Shown: positions 1 to 5,095 of the stretch, piece by piece
How the letters are laid out: each line of letters starts with the position of its first letter
Position numbering within the stretch: position 1 is the first letter of the stretch
From: DASYRX01 sp035253645
GTDB taxonomy: Bacteria; Gemmatimonadota; Gemmatimonadetes; Gemmatimonadales; Gemmatimonadaceae
Direction of reading: 5' to 3'
Assembly: GCA_035253645.1 (NCBI GenBank)
Contig: DATFBW010000429.1
Location: 1 to 5,095, forward strand
Length of the DNA: 5,095 bases
Made by a program: the position numbers and the translations under genes
Notes under the pieces: model-generated
Told to the model about the DNA's origin: nothing
Databases searched by the model: none
What the model saw: only the letters and a program-made list of their open reading frames with translations

Positions 1-83
1 CCAGAACACGCGGCCGCCACTGTGCCGAGTAGAATCACCACACATACGTGGAGCGTTGGGCAAATCATCGTGAGATTGCTCAT
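1..83 (-). CDS. Probable lipoprotein, N-terminal fragment (runs off left edge)
   Basis: Reading leftwards from an ATG at 83-81, the frame stays open to the window edge and encodes 27 residues and part of a 28th. Residues 13-25 form a hydrophobic stretch (VCVVILLGTVAAA) followed by Cys26 and Ser, which resembles a type II signal peptide with a permissive lipobox (A-A-A-C). The mature protein would be lipid-anchored and exported; its function cannot be seen. The n-region has His but no Lys or Arg, which is atypical. A second in-frame ATG at 68-66 gives a shorter signal peptide. The frame is also open upstream, where a GTG at 146-144 is possible but would make an unusually long leader. No clear Shine-Dalgarno precedes either ATG. 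The gene is divergent from the cupin/efflux genes. It could be a chance open frame; the hydrophobic stretch directly before a Cys is the only support. Confidence 0.42.
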   Translation of the reverse strand, partial: MSNLTMICPTLHVCVVILLGTVAAACS

Positions 84-243
84 GTCGTCTAAGAGACTGA
101 GCCGCGTGGCCTCAGTAACCGCTTGTGACGCAGGACACCCGCGCACGATGACGTCCACACCGCTGGTTCAGCGATGAGTTCAGCAACCGGGGGCCGTCAT
201 AACAGTTGAAGCCCCTCGCTAAACAGCGCTCAACGTTCGTCCT
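84..243. promoter_or_regulatory. Divergent intergenic region, presumed to carry promoters both ways
   Basis: This 160-bp stretch separates the leftward lipoprotein start from the rightward cupin start, so promoters for both should lie here. I see no convincing paired -35/-10 hexamers. TTGAAG at 206-211 has no acceptable -10 at a 16-18 bp distance. The only local repeat is the direct repeat GTTCAGC at 166-172 and 178-184 (12-bp period), which could be an operator half-site pair but is short enough to be chance. The role is inferred from gene orientation only. Confidence 0.3.
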
Positions 244-561
244 ATGCGCGATGACACGCGCTTCTCGCTCCTGGAGTTGTCGATTTCATGGCCGCTCGAA
301 CGACGTATGGTCGTAATCCCACCGCGAGCTACCGTCGCGTATGAGCCGGGCGAATGGCACGGCGCGCTTGTGGCGGTGGAGCTCGGCGAGATCGAGCTCG
401 AGTGTTCGTTAGGCGACAGATACCAATTTGCTACCGGTGATGTACTTAGCTTGCACGGACTGGATTTATGCGCGTTGCACAACCGTGGTGTCGAGCCGGT
501 TGTGCTCGTTGCAATATCCAGACGGCGCGGCCTGGAACCGGAGGAAAGCTTCCGGTCTTGA
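244..561 (+). CDS. Small cupin-like protein beside MFS exporter
   Basis: This 105-residue soluble protein has no signal peptide or membrane segment. Its pattern is that of a single-domain cupin beta-barrel: VVIPPRATVAYEPGEWHGALVAV at about 23-45, a Gly-Glu turn (ELGEIELEC, 46-54), then GDRYQFATGDVLSL (57-70) and a final His-Asn turn with strand (LHNRGVEPVVLVAISRR, 78-94). The two cupin motifs are degenerate: only scattered His (39, 71, 79) and Glu (46, 49, 51) candidates remain, so metal binding is uncertain. From memory, similar short proteins sit next to DHA2-type MFS exporters in actinobacteria. I infer an accessory, sensing or ligand-binding role; no enzymatic activity can be assigned. 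ATG 244 is the only ordinary start, because an in-frame TAA lies at 220-222. There is no recognisable ribosome binding site upstream. The gap to the MFS gene is 36 bp, which suggests co-transcription. Confidence 0.8.
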   Translation: MRDDTRFSLLELSISWPLERRMVVIPPRATVAYEPGEWHGALVAVELGEIELECSLGDRYQFATGDVLSLHGLDLCALHNRGVEPVVLVAISRRRGLEPEESFRS

Positions 562-597
562 TGACTCACCGTACACGTCAACCCGAGGAACCCCTGC

Positions 598-2190
598 ATG
601 AATCCGGTCACTCCCGCCCGCGCGGGACGCCGTGAATGGATTGGGCTCGCCGTCATCGCCCTGCCGTGTCTCCTGTATTCAATGGATCTCACGGTGCTGC
701 ACCTGGCGGTGCCCAAGCTCAGCGAAGACTTGCAGCCGAGTAGCGCGCAGCTCCTCTGGATCATCGACATCTACGGTTTCCTGGTCGCCGGTTCCCTCAT
801 CACGATGGGGACGTTAGGCGATCGCATCGGGCGTCGCCGCATCCTGCTGATCGGAGCTGCCGCGTTCGGAATCGCGTCCGTAATTGCTGCGTTCTCGCGC
901 AGCGCCGAAATGCTGATCGTCACACGCGCATTGCTCGGCATCGCCGGTGCTACTGTCGCGCCCTCGACGCTCTCGCTCATCCGCAACATGTTCCACGATC
1001 CGCACCAACGGACCGTTGCGATCAGCGTGTGGATCATGAGTTTTTCGCTGGGCGCCGCCATCGGCCCCTTGTTAGGCGGGGTTCTGCTCGAATGGTTCTG
1101 GTGGGGATCAGTGTTCCTGATTGCGGTTCCCATCATGGCTATGCTGCTGTTTGTGGGACCCTCACTCCTTCCCGAATACCGCGATCCGCAGGCGGGCCGG
1201 CCCGATCTGTTGAGTGCCGCGATGTCGCTCACCGCTGTCCTTGCGGTGATCTTCGGGCTCAAACTCATCGCGCAGGACGGTTTCGGCTGGATGCCGCTCG
1301 CATCCATTGTCGCGGGCATGGCAATCGGAATCGCCTTCGTACGCCGGCAGCTGACCCTCGCCGACCCACTCATCGATTTGCGGCTGTTTGCACTCCCAGG
1401 ATTCAGCGCATCGTTGGCGATGTACGGCATAAGCATCATCGTCCTCTTCGGCGGCTTCCTTTTTCTTCCGCAGTACCTGCAGCTCGTGCTGGGACTATCT
1501 CCGCTGCAATCCGGACTGTGGTCCCTGCCGTGGGCAGGTGCGTTCATCATCGGATCGATCGTCACGCCGCACCTCGTGCGTCGCGTCCGGCCTGCATATC
1601 TGATGGCCGCCGGTCTCGCCCTGGCGGCGCCGGGCTTCGCGGTGTTCACGCAGGTGGACGAGCGGATGAGTTTCGCGGTCTTCGCGCTCGGCAGCTTCGT
1701 CTTCTCGTTAGGCTTCGCTCCGGTCTTCACGCTGACGACCGATCTCGTCGTCGGCTCGGCGCCTCCGGAACGCGCGGGCGCCGCATCCGCGATCTCGGAG
1801 ACGAGCGCGGAGTTCGGCGGCGCGTTAGGCATCGCGCTGTTCGGTAGCATCGGCGTCGCCGCGTATCGCAGCATGATCGGTGACGCGCTTCCGCCGAGCC
1901 TTGCGCCGGAGGCCGTCGCCGCGGCGCGCGCGACACTTGGCGGCGCCGTGACAGTCGCCGCTCAGCTGCCCGCCGAGGCTTCTGCGCAGCTGCTCGCCGG
2001 AGCGCGCGAGGCGTTCATGCAGGGTCTGCGGATCGTCGCCGGCATAAGTGTCGTCGGCTCGTTAGGACTCGCCCTGTTCGGCCTGCTCGGGATGCGTCAT
2101 GTGCGCGCCAGTTCGGCGCCGTCTGACAGCGAATCAGAGTCCCTGCCGGCGGTCCTGCCGAGCGCTGAAGCAAACGCAGCCGGGAGCTAG
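598..2190 (+). CDS. MFS drug:H+ antiporter, DHA2 (14-TM) family, SmvA/QacA-like
   Basis: This 530-residue inner-membrane exporter probably expels cationic or amphipathic compounds by proton antiport. Diagnostic motifs are all present: motif D1 in TM1 (SMDLTVLHLAVPKLSEDL, about 28-45, with Asp30), motif A in the TM2-3 loop (GTLGDRIGRRR, 71-81), Arg110 of motif B (TRALLGIAGAT) and the antiporter motif C in TM5 (LGAAIGPLLGG, 151-161). Approximate membrane segments are 14-36, 51-70, 81-99, 104-125, 139-161, 168-188, 204-224, 229-248, 269-291, 305-323, 333-351, 358-380, 402-424 and 476-498. The long Ala-rich loop before the last helix (about 425-475) is typical of this branch, and length is normal. 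The start is supported by GAGGAA at 585-590, seven bases before the ATG. The C-tail (501-530) is Ser/Glu-rich and hydrophilic. No terminator separates it from the MATE gene 81 bp downstream. The family call is firm; the substrate is unknown. Confidence 0.95.
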   Translation: MNPVTPARAGRREWIGLAVIALPCLLYSMDLTVLHLAVPKLSEDLQPSSAQLLWIIDIYGFLVAGSLITMGTLGDRIGRRRILLIGAAAFGIASVIAAFSRSAEMLIVTRALLGIAGATVAPSTLSLIRNMFHDPHQRTVAISVWIMSFSLGAAIGPLLGGVLLEWFWWGSVFLIAVPIMAMLLFVGPSLLPEYRDPQAGRPDLLSAAMSLTAVLAVIFGLKLIAQDGFGWMPLASIVAGMAIGIAFVRRQLTLADPLIDLRLFALPGFSASLAMYGISIIVLFGGFLFLPQYLQLVLGLSPLQSGLWSLPWAGAFIIGSIVTPHLVRRVRPAYLMAAGLALAAPGFAVFTQVDERMSFAVFALGSFVFSLGFAPVFTLTTDLVVGSAPPERAGAASAISETSAEFGGALGIALFGSIGVAAYRSMIGDALPPSLAPEAVAAARATLGGAVTVAAQLPAEASAQLLAGAREAFMQGLRIVAGISVVGSLGLALFGLLGMRHVRASSAPSDSESESLPAVLPSAEANAAGS

Positions 2191-2271
2191 CGGGAGACCG
2201 GCACGGCGCGTATCAGAAACACGTCAGGAAAGAATCCGTTTAGGGCGAGTGTCGAGTATGCTTGAGGGTCA

Positions 2272-3753
2272 ATGACCGATGTTTCCGCGGCGCACGCGCC
2301 GCCAGCCTCCGGGACCACGACGACAGGGTCCACCAAAGCGCTGCGCCGAGAGAAACCGCGCTACGATAGATCCATCGTGGAAGGGCCGCTGCCGGCCGCG
2401 GTGTGGAAGATCGCGTGGCCGACGATGCTCACGAACATCATCGGTGGTTTGCAGGGAATCATCGACCACGTGCTTGTGGGCAACCTGGTCGGCTACACGG
2501 CCAACGCAGCTATAGGTGTAAGCTGGCAAATCCTTGCGGTCGTGTTCGTCTTCATCATGTCATTGTTCACGGGGATGAGCGTGCTCGTGGCGCGCTTCGC
2601 GGGCGCCGGCGATTCGGAGAAAGTCGATCGCGTCGTCTATCAGGCGTTCATCACGGCAGTCTTCCTCTCGTTAGGCGTCATGGCGCCGGTGGGGTACTTT
2701 GCATCCCCCTGGCTCCTCGATCTCGTGAACGCAGCCCCTCCGGTGAAGGCCGTTGCGCTGCCTTTCCTGCGCATCATGTTCCTGTTCACCGGCGGCATGA
2801 TGGTGTTCTACATGTTGAGCGGCGCCCTCCGCTCCGCGGGCGACGCGCGAACTCCAATGATTCTGGGAATCGCGATGACGGTGCTGAACATCGTGTTCAA
2901 CCTCATCCTCATCCCCGGGTTGGGTCCGATTCCCGCGTTAGGCACCATAGGCTCCGCCATCGGGATGGTGGCTGCTTCGTTGGTGATGGCGATCTACGCG
3001 TTCATCAAGCTGTGGCGCGGCGACTGGGTGGTTTCGTTCCCTCACGGCCACGGGTACAAGCCCGATTGGAGCATCATCAAATCGTTGTTCCGATTCGGAT
3101 TGCCGACGGGCATTCAGGGGATTGCGATGAACGTCGGCGGCGTATTCATGCTCGCGTTCATCGGTTCGCTCGCGCAGAGCGCGGCCGCGCAGGCGGCGTT
3201 CGCGGTGTCCTACTCGCAGCTCTTCTCGCTGATCACGTGGACGTCCGTGGGACTCATGAGCGCAGCGGCCGCTGTTGCTGGACAAAACCTGGGTGCGAAA
3301 CATACCGAGCGTGCCGAGAAGGCGGTGCACATCGCCGCACGTTATGGGTTGTTGGGGGCGGCCTTTATCGGGTTGTTCTTCTTGTTCTTCCCGCGTCAAC
3401 TGCTCGCGATCTTCGGGATGGACGAGCCCGCGGTCGTCGAGATCGGCGTGCAGCTCATGCGGGTGTTGAGCGTGTCCGGATTGTTGATCGCCGTGGCGCT
3501 GACATATACGGGCGGTCTCCAGGGGACGGGCGATACGAAGAGCCCACTGTACATCTCGATAATCTCCCAGATCATAGTGCCGTTAGGCATCTGTTTCGTC
3601 ATCCAACGGACGAGCACTCTCGATCCGATCGATATCTGGATCGCAATCCTGCTGGGTCACGCAACCCGATGCGTACTGAGCGTATGGCGATTCAATCAGG
3701 GGAAGTGGCGTAACATCGCGGTCGACATCGAAACTAAAGCCAAGGCCGGCTAG
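2272..3753 (+). CDS. MATE-family efflux transporter
   Basis: This 493-residue protein has two homologous six-helix halves, the hallmark of MATE (multidrug and toxic compound extrusion) exporters, which use a Na+ or H+ gradient. Family signatures appear at equivalent places in the halves: SGALRSAGDARTPM (183-196) and GGLQGTGDTKSPLY (414-427). The opening PLPAAVWKIAWPTMLTNII (39-57) is the usual TM1 entry. Approximate helices are 42-66, 80-104, 121-146, 160-181, 192-213, 221-245, 272-300, 312-336, 352-374, 388-412, 424-445 and 452-470. Residues 1-36 form a hydrophilic Ala/Thr/Arg-rich extension before the first helix. GAGGG at 2264-2268 is the likely ribosome binding site, but it lies only three bases from the ATG. 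GTG at codon 36 would remove the extension but has no obvious site. Together with the preceding MFS gene it gives two mechanistically different efflux pumps. Ion coupling and substrate cannot be read from sequence. Confidence 0.95.
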   Translation: MTDVSAAHAPPASGTTTTGSTKALRREKPRYDRSIVEGPLPAAVWKIAWPTMLTNIIGGLQGIIDHVLVGNLVGYTANAAIGVSWQILAVVFVFIMSLFTGMSVLVARFAGAGDSEKVDRVVYQAFITAVFLSLGVMAPVGYFASPWLLDLVNAAPPVKAVALPFLRIMFLFTGGMMVFYMLSGALRSAGDARTPMILGIAMTVLNIVFNLILIPGLGPIPALGTIGSAIGMVAASLVMAIYAFIKLWRGDWVVSFPHGHGYKPDWSIIKSLFRFGLPTGIQGIAMNVGGVFMLAFIGSLAQSAAAQAAFAVSYSQLFSLITWTSVGLMSAAAAVAGQNLGAKHTERAEKAVHIAARYGLLGAAFIGLFFLFFPRQLLAIFGMDEPAVVEIGVQLMRVLSVSGLLIAVALTYTGGLQGTGDTKSPLYISIISQIIVPLGICFVIQRTSTLDPIDIWIAILLGHATRCVLSVWRFNQGKWRNIAVDIETKAKAG

Positions 3754-3854
3754 CAGAGTCACAGCGCAACCAACGGAAAAGCGAAGGAGCTGGCAACATT
3801 CCTGCGGCAAAACAACGATCCGAGAAACAGTCTCAACATCAAAGAGGAGAAACC

Positions 3855-4235
3855 ATGCTGGGCAGCAAAGACGTGGCCGCCACAATCCCGGTCAAAGATC
3901 TCGAAGTCGCCCAGAAGTTCTATCAGGAGACTTTGGGCCTAACGCCAGTCCACAATGAGGACGATCAGGCGATCACCTACCGCAGCGGCAACACCGAGAT
4001 CCTGGTTTACGAATCGCAATTCGCCGGCACGAACAAAGCGACAGCGGCGACGTGGGGCGTAGGAAATGACATCGAGCGTGAGGTTCAGGCGCTCAAAGCG
4101 AAGGGCGTAACGTTCGAGCATTACAACAACATGCCCAACACCACCGTGCAAGGAGACCTGCACGTGTCGGGTGACATGAAAGTGGCCTGGTTCAAAGATC
4201 CCGACGGCAACATTCACGCGCTCATCAACAAGTAG
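3855..4235 (+). CDS. VOC-superfamily (glyoxalase/bleomycin-resistance fold) protein
   Basis: This 126-residue cytosolic protein has a single vicinal-oxygen-chelate domain with two beta-alpha-beta-beta-beta modules: AATIPVKDLEVAQKFYQETLG (8-28), RSGNTEILVYESQFAGTNKA (43-62), NDIEREVQALKAKGVTFE (71-88) and KVAWFKDPDGNIHALI (109-124). The KDPDGN turn is the classic VOC C-terminal mark. Positions that hold metal ligands in glyoxalase I and extradiol dioxygenases are not ligands here: the first strand has Thr10 where His or Gln would be, and the last strand reads NIHALI where a Glu is usual. A metal-dependent reaction is therefore doubtful, and ligand binding or an unidentified role is more likely. 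The start is strongly supported by AAGAGGAGA at 3842-3850. The gene lies 101 bp after MATE and is followed by a strong terminator, so it is either the last gene of that unit or a unit of its own. Confidence 0.9.
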   Translation: MLGSKDVAATIPVKDLEVAQKFYQETLGLTPVHNEDDQAITYRSGNTEILVYESQFAGTNKATAATWGVGNDIEREVQALKAKGVTFEHYNNMPNTTVQGDLHVSGDMKVAWFKDPDGNIHALINK

Positions 4236-4276
4236 CTGGCCGTAAGGGAACCGATTCACGAACGTCGTTCTTAGTC

Positions 4277-4317
4277 GGACGCGGAGCGCGCTCCTTGCCG
4301 CTCCGCGTCCTTTTTTT
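4277..4317 (+). terminator. Rho-independent terminator after the VOC gene
   Basis: A perfect 12-bp GC-rich stem (GGACGCGGAGCG at 4277-4288 pairing with CGCTCCGCGTCC at 4299-4310) encloses a 10-base loop and is followed at once by seven T's (4311-4317), then CTT. There is no matching A-run on the left side, so it should act only on rightward transcription. It lies 41 bp after the VOC stop and ends 12 bp before the DinB-like start, dividing the two genes into separate transcription units. Confidence 0.95.
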
Positions 4318-4329
4318 CTTGACCGGACA

Positions 4330-4818
4330 ATGAGCTCTTCTTCACCCGATCCGCTTCGCGCGCTCCTGCAGTCGTCGCTCAACTGGCAGGACGCTCATGT
4401 GAATTTCGATGGCGCTACTGCCGATTTGCCCGCAGAGCTGCGTGGCGCGCGTGTTCCCGGAATCCTCTGGTCGCCGTGGCAGTTGCTCGAACACATGCGA
4501 CGTGTGCAAAACGACATCGTGGATTTTTGCGTCAACTCTGCGTATGAGGAGAAGGTCTTCCCAGACGACTACTGGCCACCATCAATAGAACCCCCATCGG
4601 CGACAGCGTGGGATGAAAGTATCGCCGCATTCAGAGCGGACCTCGCCAAAGCTCAAGAGATCGCGGCCGACGCATCGATAGATCTCTCCGCAAAAATCCC
4701 GCATGGAACCGGACAGACCTACGCGCGGGAGCTCGTGCTGATCGTCGATCACACGGCATACCACGTGGGGCAATTGGTCATGCTGCGCCGAGCGTTGGGC
4801 GCGTGGACCGCTTCTTAA
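4330..4818 (+). CDS. DinB/YfiT-like three-histidine helical bundle protein
   Basis: This 162-residue soluble protein matches the DinB-like superfamily of four-helix bundles that bind a divalent metal with three His residues. The likely ligands are His55 in the helix SPWQLLEHMRRVQNDIVDF (48-66) and the pair His141 and His145 in LIVDHTAYHVGQLVMLRRAL (137-156); spacing and context fit the family well. Known relatives include bacillithiol/mycothiol-dependent transferases and many uncharacterised proteins, so the substrate is unknown. The DPLR...LL..LNWQDAH opening (7-23) is usual for full-length members and supports ATG 4330, although no Shine-Dalgarno is visible and the start lies just after the terminator T-tract. 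TTGACC at 4319-4324 resembles a -35 but has no -10 at proper spacing and would place the transcript start inside the gene. It is not related to the DNA polymerase IV gene also called dinB. Confidence 0.92.
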   Translation: MSSSSPDPLRALLQSSLNWQDAHVNFDGATADLPAELRGARVPGILWSPWQLLEHMRRVQNDIVDFCVNSAYEEKVFPDDYWPPSIEPPSATAWDESIAAFRADLAKAQEIAADASIDLSAKIPHGTGQTYARELVLIVDHTAYHVGQLVMLRRALGAWTAS

Positions 4819-4937
4819 CGCAGCGTATTTTGCCGCAACACAGCGCCTAACTACGCCCGCCGCGCCGTTGTAACAGTGTCAGGGAGCACACGCGCCGGTG
4901 TGTCAATCAACGTGTACCTCTCTACGAGCCTATTCGG

Positions 4938-5095
4938 ATGTTTCGATCGTTACAACGCGCCATTGTCGTCGCAGTACTCGTTCTTGCGTGCTCTGAATCA
5001 CCAATCACCGCGCCATCGCCGCTCGCGTGTTATACGCTCACGCTAGGTGCGTGGAACACGGAGCTCCCCGAGCCTCTGCCGCCACCATCTGCTTC
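4938..5095 (+). CDS. Probable lipoprotein, N-terminal part (runs off right edge)
   Basis: From ATG 4938 the frame is open to the window end (52 codons and two bases). Residues 1-18 are a compact type II signal peptide: a basic n-region (Arg3, Arg7), a hydrophobic core AIVVAVLVLA and Cys18 followed by Ser-Glu (lipobox V-L-A-C). The mature part begins Pro/Ser-rich, then CYTLTLGAWNTELPEPLPPP (31-50). A Cys-Tyr-x-Leu-x-Leu-Gly-x-Trp start of this sort occurs, as far as I recall, in small uncharacterised exported proteins of Gemmatimonadota, but I cannot confirm this. An envelope-attached protein is the most that can be said. There is no clear ribosome binding site. The 119-bp gap after the DinB-like gene holds no terminator with a T-run, only a weak 5-bp inverted repeat (CACAC 4887-4891 / GTGTG 4898-4902). 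Confidence 0.6.
   Translation, partial: MFRSLQRAIVVAVLVLACSESPITAPSPLACYTLTLGAWNTELPEPLPPPSA

Larger units (their letters stand above)
408..4851. repeat. Dispersed short word GTTAGGC (mostly CGTTAGGC), about ten copies
   Basis: Forward copies lie at 408-414, 813-819, 1071-1077, 1707-1713, 1824-1830, 2670-2676, 2937-2943 and 3582-3588, with a one-base variant (GTTAGGA) at 2061-2067. Reverse-strand copies (GCCTAAC) lie at 3937-3943 and 4845-4851. All exact copies except those at 1071 and 4845 are preceded by C on the motif strand. About 0.6 copies of a given 7-mer are expected on both strands in this length under equal base frequencies. In genes, forward copies encode Leu-Gly with the otherwise rare codon TTA. 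The coordinates here span the first to the last copy, with unrelated sequence between. Function unknown. Confidence 0.8.

Noticed and set aside
219..770. Minus-strand open frame opposite the cupin and the start of the MFS gene
   Set aside because: The product is Ser/Arg-rich without motifs and lies antisense to two better-supported genes.
771..1874. Long minus-strand open frame (367 codons) opposite the MFS gene
   Set aside because: Its product is a low-complexity Arg/Ser/Pro/Ala-rich sequence with no recognisable domain, and it mirrors the codon bias of the clear MFS gene. It is a typical shadow in GC-rich DNA.
2257..2262. TATGCT as a -10 box for a MATE promoter
   Set aside because: Only four of six bases match, no -35 lies at proper spacing, and GC-rich background makes this weak; co-transcription from the MFS gene is simpler.
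2403..3713. Long + strand open frame overlapping the MATE gene in another frame
   Set aside because: The translation is Arg/His-rich and disordered without domain signals; the MATE frame has full family signatures over the same bases.
4319..4324. TTGACC as a -35 box for the DinB-like gene
   Set aside because: No -10 hexamer occurs 16-18 bp downstream, and transcription would start inside the coding region.
3939..4382. Minus-strand open frame across the VOC gene and terminator
   Set aside because: It spans the antisense of a strong gene and reads through the intrinsic terminator. The product has no family features.
4887..4902. Inverted repeat CACAC/GTGTG as a terminator for the DinB-like gene
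   Set aside because: The stem is only 5 bp and no T-run follows.

Overview
This is a GC-rich chromosomal segment of bacterial type with five complete genes, all on the + strand, and a truncated lipoprotein-like gene at each edge. Lipobox-bearing proteins point to a cell that makes lipoproteins. The combination of high GC, a three-His DinB-fold protein, a small VOC protein and a C-Y-x-L-T-L-G-x-W type exported protein is what I would expect of a soil or sediment Gram-negative such as Gemmatimonadota. That assignment is inference only, because no rRNA or other marker gene is present.

Layout. Positions 1-83 (minus strand) hold the start of a probable lipoprotein that runs off the left edge. Positions 84-243 are a divergent intergenic region. 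Then follow a small cupin-like protein (244-561), a 14-TM DHA2/SmvA-QacA-type MFS drug:H+ antiporter (598-2190), a 12-TM MATE efflux protein (2272-3753) and a small VOC/glyoxalase-fold protein (3855-4235). A textbook intrinsic terminator with a 12-bp perfect stem and seven T's follows at 4277-4317. A DinB/YfiT-type three-His protein (4330-4818) comes next, and then the start of a second lipoprotein (4938 to the right edge).

Reading of the whole. No terminator is visible between 244 and 4235, gaps are short (36, 81 and 101 bp), and the three downstream genes have purine-rich ribosome binding sites. Cupin-MFS-MATE-VOC could therefore be one transcription unit, ending at the terminator, that supplies two mechanistically different inner-membrane exporters of cationic or amphipathic compounds. 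No TetR, MarR or other DNA-binding regulator is present, and the cupin is the only soluble partner next to the MFS pump.

The most unusual signal is not a gene. The 7-mer GTTAGGC occurs about ten times on the two strands, where well under one copy is expected by chance. Eight of the ten extend to CGTTAGGC. Every TTA leucine codon I can find in the MFS and MATE genes lies inside GTTAGG(C/A). The motif also occurs on the opposite strand inside the VOC gene and in non-coding DNA, so it looks like a DNA-level word rather than a protein feature. I see no CRISPR, transposon, tRNA or rRNA.
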